Notes under the pieces: model-generated
Told to the model about the DNA's origin: nothing
What the model saw: only the letters and a program-made list of their open reading frames with translations
Databases searched by the model: none
Translations under genes and position numbers: made by a program
Shown: piece by piece, positions 7,521 to 16,528 of the stretch
How the letters are laid out: each line of letters begins with the position of its first letter
How positions within the stretch are numbered: position 1 is the first letter of the stretch
Source: Lachnospiraceae bacterium
GTDB taxonomy: Bacteria > Bacillota > Clostridia > Lachnospirales > Lachnospiraceae
Length of the DNA: 64,000 bases
Reading direction: 5' to 3'
NCBI GenBank assembly: GCA_900199595.1
Contig: FZRB01000007.1
Span: forward strand, 1 to 64,000

Positions 7521-8648
7521 TTACTCTTCTGGATTATTAAAAATACCACTTCTATGAAATTTTAAGTATTTTCTATTCCCTTCCGTCAGTTTTAACCTCA
7601 TATCTTCTCTGACATTTAGGAATACTCTATTTACAGAATCAATTTTATCTGAAATGATTATATTTCCTTCGTCATCAAAAGATATAAACCCCTTGTCAAA
7701 CGCTTTATCATGATTAGGGCAAAATAAAAATCCATTATCTATATCAACTCGTTCTTCTGGAGAAGCTAAACTCCATGGTTTTATGTGACTTGCTATCAGA
7801 AATCTTTGATCACTTACCCCACATAGACAACATTTGGAATACCTTGACAAAAGCTTCTCACGAAATAGACTCTGATTGATTCTCTGTTTAACAACAGCCT
7901 CTTTATCTGAACCGACCAGACCTATACTGTTAACTATTTCATTTATGCTATCAGCCTCATTGATTGCTTCTTCCATACTATATTTTTTTATATTGCAATC
8001 TTTTATAGTGCGACCAGATTTCCACAACCAATCTCCAAACCTCATATATATGTAATCGCTCCATTCAGAGATTTCACCAAGATTTTTTTTCCATTCAAGC
8101 AATGCACGCATCATTTCAAGCATATTATCATCTGAATCATAGCTCATTCCCAAGACACGACAATAATTTTCAAGCGCAGGTTTTGTACACACCGGAAACA
8201 CCTTTTGCGGATAATAAATAATAATCAGTTTACAGATAAACGTACTACTTAAGGTTCTCGATTCAAAAAAACTATAATCATCTCGTCGGGCTGATTCTAA
8301 TACTTTTATTATTTCTTTCTTAATTGATTCAAAGGCTCTATCTGTATTATTCCCAAAAATCTTTTCATAAGTTGAAGATAGTTTTACTCCTTCTTCTTTT
8401 TTATAATATATGCCAAAAGTGGACGGATAAGCATTTCCCATGCTGGCTAAAACCTTCATATCATATCTGATTCTACTGCAAAATGTCTTTACACCATCTT
8501 GGCCTGTTAGAAACTGATCCATAGAAAGATTTGAAATAGATTCTAAAGGATAATCATTTATAAATTCAGCTCGTAAATGTTTTGCTTCTGATTCATGGTC
8601 CAAACAATATTGCATATATTCATTTTTGAAAACTTCTATAGCATCCAT
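7521..8648 (-). CDS. HNH endonuclease with a large N-terminal domain
   Basis: A 375-residue protein. Residues 273-320 form an HNH nuclease fold: CCLCG (zinc-type cysteines Cys273 and Cys276), SHIKPW with His288, then NGFLFCPNHDKAFDKG with Asn312 and His313. This is the arrangement found in predicted restriction endonucleases of the HNH_2/McrA-like type. Residues 1-260 have no domain I can name. The gene is the last of a leftward run that starts with the type II restriction gene, 87 bp after the unknown 137-residue gene. It may be a second restriction activity or a modified-DNA-directed nuclease. Enzymatic role is inferred from the motif. Confidence 0.8.
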   Translation of the reverse strand: MDAIEVFKNEYMQYCLDHESEAKHLRAEFINDYPLESISNLSMDQFLTGQDGVKTFCSRIRYDMKVLASMGNAYPSTFGIYYKKEEGVKLSSTYEKIFGNNTDRAFESIKKEIIKVLESARRDDYSFFESRTLSSTFICKLIIIYYPQKVFPVCTKPALENYCRVLGMSYDSDDNMLEMMRALLEWKKNLGEISEWSDYIYMRFGDWLWKSGRTIKDCNIKKYSMEEAINEADSINEIVNSIGLVGSDKEAVVKQRINQSLFREKLLSRYSKCCLCGVSDQRFLIASHIKPWSLASPEERVDIDNGFLFCPNHDKAFDKGFISFDDEGNIIISDKIDSVNRVFLNVREDMRLKLTEGNRKYLKFHRSGIFNNPEE

Positions 8649-8735
8649 ATTTATTCATCACCATTTTTATGAAATATAATACATTTGTTCTATTTAAACT
8701 CAATAAGCCAAAATATTCTTCTGCCGGCATCAGCT

Positions 8736-9149
8736 TTATTCAGGCAACAAACCAACAATATTTTCAAGAATTCTATGACCCAAAATATAATCTATTTCAC
8801 CACTAGTTTTATCAATATTTCCATCCCCAGTATATGACTCAATCGTCCAAGCAACACCATCATCTGCAGTATCGCATACAGTTGAATCTCTCCATTGTTC
8901 GCATTTTAATAATTCACATAGTTCATCAAATGTTTCTATATCCATCATACCTTGTTTTTTCTTTTCCAATGGTATTATTGTTTCAGCTATTCTCGTTATT
9001 ATTCTATTTTCATCGTATAATGGAGTAAAATGTGAGATAATTTCATATGAACCGTCTCTATAGATAAGCCATATTTTTTCTGTCCAATCACCCGGCCCAA
9101 TCAGATCCCAATTATATTCAGTAGCTTTTAAAAGCAATTGTTTATTCAT
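8736..9149 (-). CDS. Hypothetical protein inside the restriction-modification operon
   Basis: A 137-residue acidic protein (MNKQLLLKATEYNWDLIGPGDWTEKIWLIYRDGSYEI at the start, split here only for description) with several Trp residues and mixed alpha/beta character. No nuclease or methylase motif is visible. The pattern of a GDW...W.IY.DGSYE beginning resembles small immunity or barnase-inhibitor-like proteins, but I do not recognise a family with confidence. It lies nine bases after vsr and in the same direction, so it is probably co-transcribed with the restriction genes. Confidence 0.6.
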   Translation of the reverse strand: MNKQLLLKATEYNWDLIGPGDWTEKIWLIYRDGSYEIISHFTPLYDENRIITRIAETIIPLEKKKQGMMDIETFDELCELLKCEQWRDSTVCDTADDGVAWTIESYTGDGNIDKTSGEIDYILGHRILENIVGLLPE

Positions 9150-9158
9150 AATTTCCCA

Positions 9159-9596
9159 TTAATAATCCTCTTCCAACATATTATCAAAAATGGTTTCTTC
9201 TACTACATGTACGCATTCATTTAAGTTCTTTTTGATATCTTCTCCCCAGAACCGAAGCACAGTCCACCCCATGGCTCCAAGTTTTTTATTAACCTCATCA
9301 TCTCTATCTATATTACGTGCAATTTTACTAATCCAAAACTGACTATTATTACTGTTTTTCAAATGTTCACGTAAGATTTCCCAGTCCTTGCCATGAAAGA
9401 ATTCCCCATCACAAAAAATCACAATATGGTATTTAGTCAGAACTATATCCGGAGAACCAGGAAGCTCTTTAAAGTTTTTTCTGTAGCGATATCCCTTATG
9501 CCATAAAGCCTTCCGCAGTTTTATCTCGATGGCAGTGTTTTTTGATTTGATATGAGACATATTTTTATGACGTTGTTCTTTTGTCAGCACATCCAT
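9159..9596 (-). CDS. vsr: Very short patch repair endonuclease Vsr
   Basis: A 145-residue protein that opens with the classic LTKEQRHKNMSHIKSKNTAIE and has LWHKGYRYRKNFKELPGSPDIV with catalytic Asp50 and FCDGEFFHG with His68. Vsr nicks 5' of the T in T:G mismatches created when 5-methylcytosine deaminates, and starts repair. It fits directly beside a C5-cytosine methyltransferase system, where it protects methylated sites from mutation. It follows the restriction gene by six bases on the same strand. The length is normal for the family. Confidence 0.92.
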   Translation of the reverse strand: MDVLTKEQRHKNMSHIKSKNTAIEIKLRKALWHKGYRYRKNFKELPGSPDIVLTKYHIVIFCDGEFFHGKDWEILREHLKNSNNSQFWISKIARNIDRDDEVNKKLGAMGWTVLRFWGEDIKKNLNECVHVVEETIFDNMLEEDY

Positions 9597-9602
9597 AAAA
9601 TA

Positions 9603-10553
9603 CTAATCTTTCCTATCATTTTCTTTTTTTGCTGCAATAAATATTGAGTATAATGCTATTCTTTTTTTAAGAGATTCTTTTACAAAGACATGGTCATCAT
9701 GCCTTATGATTTGTTTATTAATAGTTTCTATAGCTTGATTCGCTTGACTAACCGAATATTCGAAACCTTTCCATTTAGCAGCATTATCCAAACATATCTT
9801 AATCAATTCTTCAAACGAAAGAACTCTGTTATTGTTTTTAAAGTTTATTTCCTTATTAAAAGAAGTGGTTGTAAGCTGAATATTTGCCTCATATAGAGTA
9901 TTTAACACATCAGCTGATACTTTTTCATCCAAAGTCGCCAAAAACATTTCTCTTGCGCCTGTCCTGCCCATTTCTTCAGGTACTTCTTGCCATCTTTCCC
10001 TTAACGTAGTTTTTGCACTTATGAGAACTGAATTTCTTTTATTTATTTCAAATTCTATTACACCAGGTGATACCGTATCAACAAGCTTTCCTAATCCTTT
10101 TTCCACAAAATAATCTTTACCTATATTACCTTGGCTATCTAGCGGAACACCAGCTCCAATTAATACCAATTCAATTATATGTTCAAATTCTTTTCCAGCC
10201 CTACTCCTTCTACTCTGCGTATTAGAAAGACATAATTGATATATATGATCTGGAAACTCTTTTACATATTTTTTTATCGAATCAATATTGCTTAATCCAT
10301 TATAATTTTCGTTTTCGATAAGGTATTCAAGCATATGTGAGGTAAATGCTTTTTCTTCAACCAGAAAATCTGCCCAACACTGAGCTCGCATAGAATTAAC
10401 AATTTCAGATGCATTCTTCTGAAAAAACTCTGCCTCTTTTTCATCATATTTTAGTTCACAAAAAGCCTGGTATGCTCGTTCAAATGAGCTTTTAAAAAAT
10501 ATATCTCTTTCAACTTTAATCTGTTTTTGAAAGTCTTCAATTCTTATAGACAT
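9603..10553 (-). CDS. Type II restriction endonuclease, EcoRII-C/SsoII-like
   Basis: A 316-residue protein. Residues 114-130 (SRRSRAGKEFEHIIELV), then KLVDTVSPG with Asp159, and SAKTTLRERWQE with Lys181 form a PD-(D/E)XK core of the type seen in EcoRII, SsoII and NgoMIV enzymes. The SAKTT.RERW signature is characteristic of this group, which cuts before CC in sites such as CCNGG or CCWGG. It is divergent from the cognate-type methyltransferase and shares its control region. AAGGAG lies before the ATG. Exact recognition sequence is inference; CCNGG is favoured because the operator matches the SsoII type. Confidence 0.8.
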   Translation of the reverse strand: MSIRIEDFQKQIKVERDIFFKSSFERAYQAFCELKYDEKEAEFFQKNASEIVNSMRAQCWADFLVEEKAFTSHMLEYLIENENYNGLSNIDSIKKYVKEFPDHIYQLCLSNTQSRRSRAGKEFEHIIELVLIGAGVPLDSQGNIGKDYFVEKGLGKLVDTVSPGVIEFEINKRNSVLISAKTTLRERWQEVPEEMGRTGAREMFLATLDEKVSADVLNTLYEANIQLTTTSFNKEINFKNNNRVLSFEELIKICLDNAAKWKGFEYSVSQANQAIETINKQIIRHDDHVFVKESLKKRIALYSIFIAAKKENDRKD

Positions 10554-10601
10554 AAAATATCTCCTTGAAATATGAATAATTATGTGTTAATGTGTCATTC
10601 A

Positions 10602-10618
10602 GAGGACACATTGTCCTC
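10602..10618. promoter_or_regulatory. SsoII-like operator between restriction and modification genes
   Basis: GAGGACA (10602-10608) and TGTCCTC (10612-10618) form a perfect inverted repeat around CAT. The 15-base core AGGACACATTGTCCT differs at a single central base from the operator I recall for the SsoII system (AGGACAAATTGTCCT), which is bound by the helix-turn-helix domain of the methyltransferase. Position between the divergent genes fits autorepression of the methylase and activation of the restriction gene. Confidence 0.8.
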
Positions 10619-10650
10619 AATAGCACTCAGTAACACATCGAGGTGACCAC

Positions 10651-11817
10651 ATGAATATTATATCATCTTCAGAAAAATCAAGCGAGTCAAAACTAATATA
10701 TGAAAAAAGAATTCGTCTAAATATGACTCAAAAAGAATTGGCAGATGCGGTTGGAATGCCAAAATATGGTGACCGAACTATTCGCAGATGGGAAAATGGA
10801 GAAACCAAACCAACATCATTAGAATTGAAGGCTATTCTTGATTTTCCTGAATCTGTGCCTTATTTAAACCCTGACCATGCTGATTACAAAATGATTGATC
10901 TGTTTGCCGGAATTGGTGGAACCAGACTGGGATTTCAATTAACAGGAAGAACAAAATCAGTATTTAGTAGCGAAATCGATAAGTATGCAGCAAAAACATA
11001 TTATGCTAATTTTGGAGATAAACCCGCAGGAGATATAACCCAAATAAGCGAAACAGACATTCCGGATCATGATATTTTAGTAGGAGGATTTCCATGTCAA
11101 GCTTTTAGTCAAGCTGGTTTGAAAAAAGGATTTGAGGATACCAGAGGGACTTTATTTTTTGAAATTGCCCGTATTTTAAAATATAAACACCCCAAAGCTT
11201 TTCTGTTAGAAAATGTAAAAAACCTTCTTGGTCATGATAACGGAAAAACCTACGCTGTAATTGAAAACACCCTAAAAGAATTGGGGTATGATGTCAATCT
11301 TCTTGTATATCATGCCAAAGACTTTGGCGTTCCACAAAACAGAGAAAGGATATACATTGTTGGATTCAACAAACAATCTGTACCTAATTATAAAGATTTT
11401 ACTGCCCCAGTCCCCCCCATGGTCCAAACATGTGTCGGAAGTATATTAGAATCAAATGTTGATTCAAAATATACTATTTCTGATAAACTTTGGGAAGGAC
11501 ATCAGCGGAGAAAAAAAGACAACAAAGCTGCTGGGAAAGGGTTTGGTTATTCTCTTTTTAATGAAAATAGCCCCTACACAAATACGATATCTGCAAGATA
11601 TTATAAAGATGGCAGTGAAATACTAATCGAACAAAAAGGCTCCAACCCCAGAAAACTAACCCCCAGGGAAGCCGCGCGGCTCCAAGGTTTTCCTGATGAT
11701 TTTATTATTCCTGTAAGTGATACTCAGGCTTATAAGGAATTCGGAAATTCCGTAGCAGTACCAGTTATAAATGCTATTGCGTCTGAAATAATAAAAGTGT
11801 TAGATCAAAATAGTTAA
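10651..11817 (+). CDS. DNA (cytosine-5-)-methyltransferase with N-terminal HTH regulator domain
   Basis: A 388-residue protein. Residues 14-60 are an XRE-like helix-turn-helix (MTQKELADAVGMPKYGDRTIRRWENGE). The catalytic domain begins with MIDLFAGIGG (motif I, 81-90), has GGFPCQAFS with catalytic Cys149 (motif IV), LLENVK (motif VI, 185-190), DFGVPQNRERIYIVG (motif VIII) and EFGNSVAVPV (motif X). This makes C5-methylcytosine and guards the host against the divergent restriction enzyme. The HTH-methylase fusion is the hallmark of SsoII/EcoRII-type methylases that also control transcription. GAGGTG precedes the ATG. Confidence 0.94.
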   Translation: MNIISSSEKSSESKLIYEKRIRLNMTQKELADAVGMPKYGDRTIRRWENGETKPTSLELKAILDFPESVPYLNPDHADYKMIDLFAGIGGTRLGFQLTGRTKSVFSSEIDKYAAKTYYANFGDKPAGDITQISETDIPDHDILVGGFPCQAFSQAGLKKGFEDTRGTLFFEIARILKYKHPKAFLLENVKNLLGHDNGKTYAVIENTLKELGYDVNLLVYHAKDFGVPQNRERIYIVGFNKQSVPNYKDFTAPVPPMVQTCVGSILESNVDSKYTISDKLWEGHQRRKKDNKAAGKGFGYSLFNENSPYTNTISARYYKDGSEILIEQKGSNPRKLTPREAARLQGFPDDFIIPVSDTQAYKEFGNSVAVPVINAIASEIIKVLDQNS

Positions 11818-11821
11818 AAAT

Positions 11822-11862
11822 TTTCCGGATAAAGCTTAATAGTTTTATCCGGAAATTTTTTT
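11822..11862 (+). terminator. Rho-independent terminator of the methyltransferase gene
   Basis: TTTCCGGATAAA (11822-11833) pairs with TTTATCCGGAAA (11844-11855) and is followed by seven T residues. It starts five bases after the methyltransferase stop and faces the convergent AIPR gene. Confidence 0.9.
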
Positions 11863-11870
11863 AATACCGT

Positions 11871-13802
11871 TTATTGTGGAACAACCTTATACTTATTCAT
11901 TAAATTATCATACTGAGTTGATAAATTCATATCATATCCAATATCAGCCCTAAGCTTTTCCAAATATTTTGTTTGACACATTAAACTTCTTACCCAATTA
12001 TTTATATTTGCTGCTTTGCCATTTTCTTTAGCAGTGCCAAGCAATACCTGTATTGTCCTTACTAAAAAGAAATCTGCAAAATCAGCAACCAACTCTTTTC
12101 GATAAGACTTATCTTGATAAAACTTTTCAAAATCAAAGCGTTTATTTTTCCACGAAGAACCGTATTGGGCATCAAATTCATAATATGTTGTAATATAATA
12201 AAACATACAAATACCAATAGCCTCTAACATACTTGAATCTCTGTCAATACGCGTCTGAATAGCTATTTTTTGATCCGAATCTGTCTCAGACTCAAATTGT
12301 TTTCTCTCCAAATCCAAACGATCTTGTATTATATTTTTTAAATAAGTTTTTCCTTCTTTATACAATTCTTGTGTAAAAAGCAATTCATCAATTTCATTTT
12401 TTGTTTTTCTAAAAAGAACACCACTTTCCTTATCATTATCTGGATCCAAATGAAAAATCCTATGATATATTTCATTCATTGTATACTGTGTCTGTGAAAT
12501 ATCATTATTAAACAAAGCTGCCTTCTTATCCTTAGCAGTAAAAGGTTGAAGGAAATAGCCAGCATACGCTAATTGAGCCAGAGTCTCGTTTGAAGTTTTC
12601 CTATGAACAAATGATTTATTAAAACTCTGAGGAATCTTTGACCCTCTTCTAATTTCCATATATATTTGAGGATAAGAAGTATCTATCAATCTATCATATA
12701 ATTTTCTTTGCTCCTCATTATTAGCCACCATATCTCTAGAAGTTATAGGATTTTGTGTATTATTATAAATTGCCACACAGTTTTCAGTATCAGGATCATT
12801 TACTTTCAGAATTCTTGCAATTACATAAGTTTGTTTTAAAGCTTCTTTTATTTTATCATCTCTATTTCTCTCAGCCTCTTGTAAAATTAACCCTAAAGAA
12901 CTCGTTGTTTGCGCACCATTTACTACACTAAATCTCCTCAATGTAATCGATGTCGTATCACCATTCTTTTGTGGTTCAACCTCTTCCGCAACAATTGTAA
13001 TTCCATTATTATAGTACCAAAAATTTTTAGGACATTCTTTTACAGTCTTTTTCATCCCTGTATATGATTTACTTGTTTTGGGATTTAACTGTTCTCTAAG
13101 ATTATGACCAAATAATATATTACGTCCAATTTCTGTACTATAGTATTTGTTATTTAATGTAGCTAAATCATATCCATTTATATTGCAGATTAAGGCACTT
13201 TGATTATCATCTGGTTTCCCAAAAGGCATATATCCACCTTCTCCAGTAATAGAAAGAGTATCCTCTTCAACTTTATCTTTTTTACTTTTTGAAAGAATCT
13301 GTAAATCTACAAGATTTATAACATGTTCATAATCATGCATTCCATGAAACTCACGAATATTCCCTGTATGAACAACAAAATAACTGCAATTTTTCTTATT
13401 GTTATTATCCAAGCTAGATTTACTTAATATTTCTCTACAGTTTTCACTAGATATGTTAATAGGCGATTTACAAAAATCACGAACAGTCCTCTCCATAGTA
13501 CTGAACGCATCTCGCAGTTCAGACTCAGTCAGCTCTTTATTTTTAACTTGAATAATATCAAATACAGAATCATCTCCATCACCCTTTTCTATGAAAATAT
13601 CAATCCCCGCATCTGGTGGAGCAATAATATATTTCTGAATTTCTTCTATATGTTCTTTATCAAATGTTAAATCTAATAGTCTACCATATAAAATCTTTAA
13701 AACAACTAATTCAAAGGCATCATTTTTTTGACCGTTTCTGACTATTGCCGGAGAACCAATCCCCTTAAATTCCTCATATAATTGGTTAATTAGCTCATTC
13801 AT
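11871..13802 (-). CDS. AIPR-family abortive phage infection protein
   Basis: A 643-residue protein. The N-terminal part has DAGIDIFIEK...DIIQVKNKE (Asp68, Gln85-Lys87), a PD-(D/E)XK-like nuclease core. The central FWYYNNGITI (261-270) and VVNGAQTTSSL (294-303) are the signature of the AIPR domain, found in plasmid and phage-resistance proteins such as AbiA-linked abortive infection systems. It most likely acts as a single-gene phage defence effector, with nucleic acid as target; the trigger is unknown. It is downstream of a resolvase gene by 59 bp and convergent with the methyltransferase, so it belongs to the defence island. Confidence 0.85.
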   Translation of the reverse strand: MNELINQLYEEFKGIGSPAIVRNGQKNDAFELVVLKILYGRLLDLTFDKEHIEEIQKYIIAPPDAGIDIFIEKGDGDDSVFDIIQVKNKELTESELRDAFSTMERTVRDFCKSPINISSENCREILSKSSLDNNNKKNCSYFVVHTGNIREFHGMHDYEHVINLVDLQILSKSKKDKVEEDTLSITGEGGYMPFGKPDDNQSALICNINGYDLATLNNKYYSTEIGRNILFGHNLREQLNPKTSKSYTGMKKTVKECPKNFWYYNNGITIVAEEVEPQKNGDTTSITLRRFSVVNGAQTTSSLGLILQEAERNRDDKIKEALKQTYVIARILKVNDPDTENCVAIYNNTQNPITSRDMVANNEEQRKLYDRLIDTSYPQIYMEIRRGSKIPQSFNKSFVHRKTSNETLAQLAYAGYFLQPFTAKDKKAALFNNDISQTQYTMNEIYHRIFHLDPDNDKESGVLFRKTKNEIDELLFTQELYKEGKTYLKNIIQDRLDLERKQFESETDSDQKIAIQTRIDRDSSMLEAIGICMFYYITTYYEFDAQYGSSWKNKRFDFEKFYQDKSYRKELVADFADFFLVRTIQVLLGTAKENGKAANINNWVRSLMCQTKYLEKLRADIGYDMNLSTQYDNLMNKYKVVPQ

Positions 13803-13861
13803 TTATAAAAAGCCTCCTGTTTATAATAACTGCTACATATTATATCAAAATAAAGCAATAA

Positions 13862-14428
13862 TTAAACTATTTTCTTTTTGGCTCTTGCCAAAGTAGCTTT
13901 ACTTATCCCTGTCAATTCAGTCACTTGTGAATAACTATGATTTTTCAGTAATTCCAACGCATGTTCAATCTGTTTTTTCGAATATTTCTTAGGCCGACCC
14001 TCATGAAAGTTTGGATTTTTTCTTGCTATAGCCCGACCTTCTTGAGTACGTTCTACAATCATATCTCTTTCAAACTCAGCAAATGCAAACATTATTTGAC
14101 AAATAAGTTTACCGGTAGGGGTATTATCCATTTTTCCCATATTGAGTACATGAACGCTTATATCATTTTTTAACATCTCCTGAACCATTTTAGAACCTTC
14201 TGAAGCACTTCTGGCAATCCTATCAAGCTTAGTTACTACAAGTGTATCACCAGGTCGTATTTGACTCATAAGCTTTTCAAATTCAGGTCTTTCTGTAGTT
14301 GTTCCGGTAAATGCATCTTTATATATAAGCGCAGCTCCAGCGTCTCTTAAAGCAGCATCCTGAGCTTCTAATCCATTACCATCTTTAGCCTGTGTTTTTG
14401 TACTCACTCTTGCGTATCCAATAATCAT
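13862..14428 (-). CDS. Small serine recombinase (Tn3-resolvase/invertase type)
   Basis: A 188-residue protein with [20 protein letters not shown] (nucleophile Ser9), [13 protein letters not shown] (Arg70, Arg73), [20 protein letters not shown] and a C-terminal helix-turn-helix ([21 protein letters not shown]). It is full length for the resolvase/invertase group, unlike the one at 3.1-3.7 kb. AAGGAG precedes the ATG. The AIPR gene follows on the same strand. It could resolve or invert part of the accessory region; two such genes bracket the defence island. Confidence 0.92.
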   Translation of the reverse strand: MIIGYARVSTKTQAKDGNGLEAQDAALRDAGAALIYKDAFTGTTTERPEFEKLMSQIRPGDTLVVTKLDRIARSASEGSKMVQEMLKNDISVHVLNMGKMDNTPTGKLICQIMFAFAEFERDMIVERTQEGRAIARKNPNFHEGRPKKYSKKQIEHALELLKNHSYSQVTELTGISKATLARAKKKIV

Positions 14429-14661
14429 AAATAATCTCCTTATTTTCTATGAAATATCCTCAAAACACACTACCATTATGATACCATATTTTGAGACACT
14501 TCAAACCTTTTATTTTAGCCATTAAAAAAACGTCTCAAAACTTTTAAGTTATGACAATATAATAAAATATATGGATCAATACAAACATAATAGAATAAAA
14601 TGGGTGTAAAAGATAAAAACTCACCTTAATAATATTATTTATCCTATGCTTTACAGGGTGA

Positions 14662-14742
14662 GGGAAGATTACAGAATCAGCAGAAATCAGTACTGAAGTA
14701 ACAACTGAAACTACTACCGCATCAACTATGGAAGCTAAAAAA
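14662..14742 (+). pseudogene. Possible remnant of a Thr-rich linker of a surface protein
   Basis: On the plus strand a frame with no start codon reads ITESAEISTEVTTETTTAS, very like the VETTTATETEVTTKE linker of the neighbouring surface protein in composition. A TGA is immediately upstream. This suggests a decayed fragment of another paralogue. The rest of the 14429-14806 gap is AT-rich and shows only the terminator that follows. Confidence 0.3.
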
Positions 14743-14780
14743 ACAGCCCCGGATTCATATGATTCGGAGCTGTTCTTTTT
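14742..14780. terminator. Terminator of the surface LRR protein gene (bidirectional)
   Basis: AACAGCCCCG (14742-14751) pairs with CGGAGCTGTT (14765-14774), with one G-T type mismatch and further pairing of ATTCATATGAT inside. On the minus strand TTTTTTT follows, on the plus strand CTTTTT. It lies 27 bp past the stop of the leftward 520-residue gene. Confidence 0.85.
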
Positions 14781-14806
14781 AAGATTTTCTTTGCTTTTAC
14801 TTTGTC

Positions 14807-16369
14807 TTAATATTTTTTGACCGTGATCTTGGACGGTGCTTTTGCTGTTTTGGTGAGCTTCTTTTTGTAGGACTTAACCTTACTCTTTGGTACCTTGAAG
14901 GTTGCCTTTTTGTATATTCCTTTAAAACTGTTCTTACCGAACTTTACTTTTGTGCTCTTAATCGTAACAGTCTTAAGGTTCTTGCATCCATAAAAAGAAC
15001 TTGCTCCTATGGATTTAAGTTTTTTACTTGAGATGCTGATGGACTTGATACCCTTACATCCCTTAAAGGCTCCACTTTCTATGGTGGTAAGATTTTTACA
15101 CTTGAAACTTACGGAATCCAGCTTGGTGCAGCTGCTGAATGCATTCCGTCCGATTGTTGTGACATTCTTGCCAATGGTAAGTTTTTTAAGCTTTTTATTG
15201 TTATAGAATGCCTGCTCGCTTACAGCTGTGACCTTATAGGTCTTTTTGTTGACTTTAATGCTGTCAGGTATCTTTGCAGTCTTTCCACTTCCAACCGGCT
15301 TATCATATGTAAGCGTTGAACCAGATGTAATGGTATATTGTGCAGTCTTGCTTACAAATGTGTCCCCTGCTTTAACCTTTTCCTTTGTAGTAACTTCTGT
15401 TTCCGTGGCAGTCGTTGTCTCTACTGTAGGAGTAGGTGACGGACTGGTGGAAGGTGAAGTTGTAGGTTTTGTGGTAGGAGTTGCAGTTGGTGCCTGGGTT
15501 GGTACCGGGGTCGGTGCCTGTGTCGGATCATCCGGGTAGAGTTCCTGCGGTTTCATTATAACAAAATACAGTACCATCTGACCACGGAAGTCGCTGTTAC
15601 TCTTAAACCTCAGTACTGCTGCATATCTGCCCTCTTCAATACATTCATCTGAAACGGGAACATCGTCTGCTTTGTAAAGCTTATACAATTTCACATTATC
15701 GGATTCTCTTATTGCGTCATATGGAGAGTCAGGTTTGCTGTCATATGAACCGCCGAAATAGTCATCACTGACTTTTCTGAAAAATATAGTATAAGTATCT
15801 TCATTAAGCACTTTTCCATCGCTTAATACCCTGAAGATTGGATGCTGTTCTTTTCCGGTATAATTAAGACATAATTCCTCTCCCTGAATTGACATGTTCC
15901 AGTTTTCTTTTGTACATGTCATTTCAAATGATGGCCATATCTTTGCAATTTCGGGGGAGGTATGATATGGATAACCTTTTATAGGCTGGTAGTTTCCACC
16001 ATTTAGACCACAGTTAGATACTCCGGAGATAGGATTTGTGTGGTTATCAGTTCCGTAGTGTGGATTTACATATTCTGGATTATTAATTTTATTTTGAAAA
16101 ACTTCATATTCGGTATTTTCTAAATTATATACTCCAAACTGATTATGATAATATATAATATCTAAATCTGAAATATTACATCCACATTTTAAACAAAAAA
16201 TTTGATCTCCATATGTTCTTGTCTGAATGATGATCGGTACCTCATCATCACTCCATGTTAATTCTGGAGTGGCATTTACCATACCAATGCCACTACCAGA
16301 AGACACGTGATAAAAAAGAACTACTATAAAAGATACCACCAATAATATGCATATCGATTTTTTCTTCAT
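14807..16369 (-). CDS. Secreted/surface BspA-like leucine-rich-repeat protein
   Basis: A 520-residue protein. Residues 1-30 are a signal peptide. Residues 35-275 form a unique extracellular part with CLKCGCNISDL (59-69) and a GLNGGNYQPI stretch. Residues 280-335 are a Thr/Pro/Ser-rich linker (PTQAPTPVPTQAPTATPTT). Residues 385-500 are BspA-type leucine-rich repeats (AFSSCTKLDSVSFKCKN, AFKGCKGIKSISISSKK, SFYGCKNLKTVTIKSTK), ending in a Lys-rich tail. No LPXTG is seen, so it is probably released or held by charge. Such repeats commonly bind host or microbial surfaces. The only recognisable ribosome-binding element, GAGGGAG, is unusually far (about 14 bases) from the ATG. A truncated paralogue is at 6.8-7.0 kb. 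Confidence 0.82.
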   Translation of the reverse strand: MKKKSICILLVVSFIVVLFYHVSSGSGIGMVNATPELTWSDDEVPIIIQTRTYGDQIFCLKCGCNISDLDIIYYHNQFGVYNLENTEYEVFQNKINNPEYVNPHYGTDNHTNPISGVSNCGLNGGNYQPIKGYPYHTSPEIAKIWPSFEMTCTKENWNMSIQGEELCLNYTGKEQHPIFRVLSDGKVLNEDTYTIFFRKVSDDYFGGSYDSKPDSPYDAIRESDNVKLYKLYKADDVPVSDECIEEGRYAAVLRFKSNSDFRGQMVLYFVIMKPQELYPDDPTQAPTPVPTQAPTATPTTKPTTSPSTSPSPTPTVETTTATETEVTTKEKVKAGDTFVSKTAQYTITSGSTLTYDKPVGSGKTAKIPDSIKVNKKTYKVTAVSEQAFYNNKKLKKLTIGKNVTTIGRNAFSSCTKLDSVSFKCKNLTTIESGAFKGCKGIKSISISSKKLKSIGASSFYGCKNLKTVTIKSTKVKFGKNSFKGIYKKATFKVPKSKVKSYKKKLTKTAKAPSKITVKKY

Positions 16370-16430
16370 ATTCAGATTATCTTCTCCCTCTTAAGTATTT
16401 AAAACCCTGTACTCATATAATACCACATTT
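16312..16430 (-). repeat. Upstream repeat copy B (inverted relative to 6711-6829)
   Basis: Reverse-complement match to 6711-6829: the block AAATGTGGTA at 6711-6720 corresponds to TACCACATTT at 16421-16430 and the identity runs into the signal-peptide codons. It carries the promoter region of the full-length surface protein gene. Confidence 0.8.
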
Positions 16431-16528
16431 CTTAATATTTTGTTATTGAATAAGTAGTACTAGACTACCTCTACACAGAGCTATATGGTCTAAAATATGG
16501 AATTATCTGATACCAAAAACAAATATTA

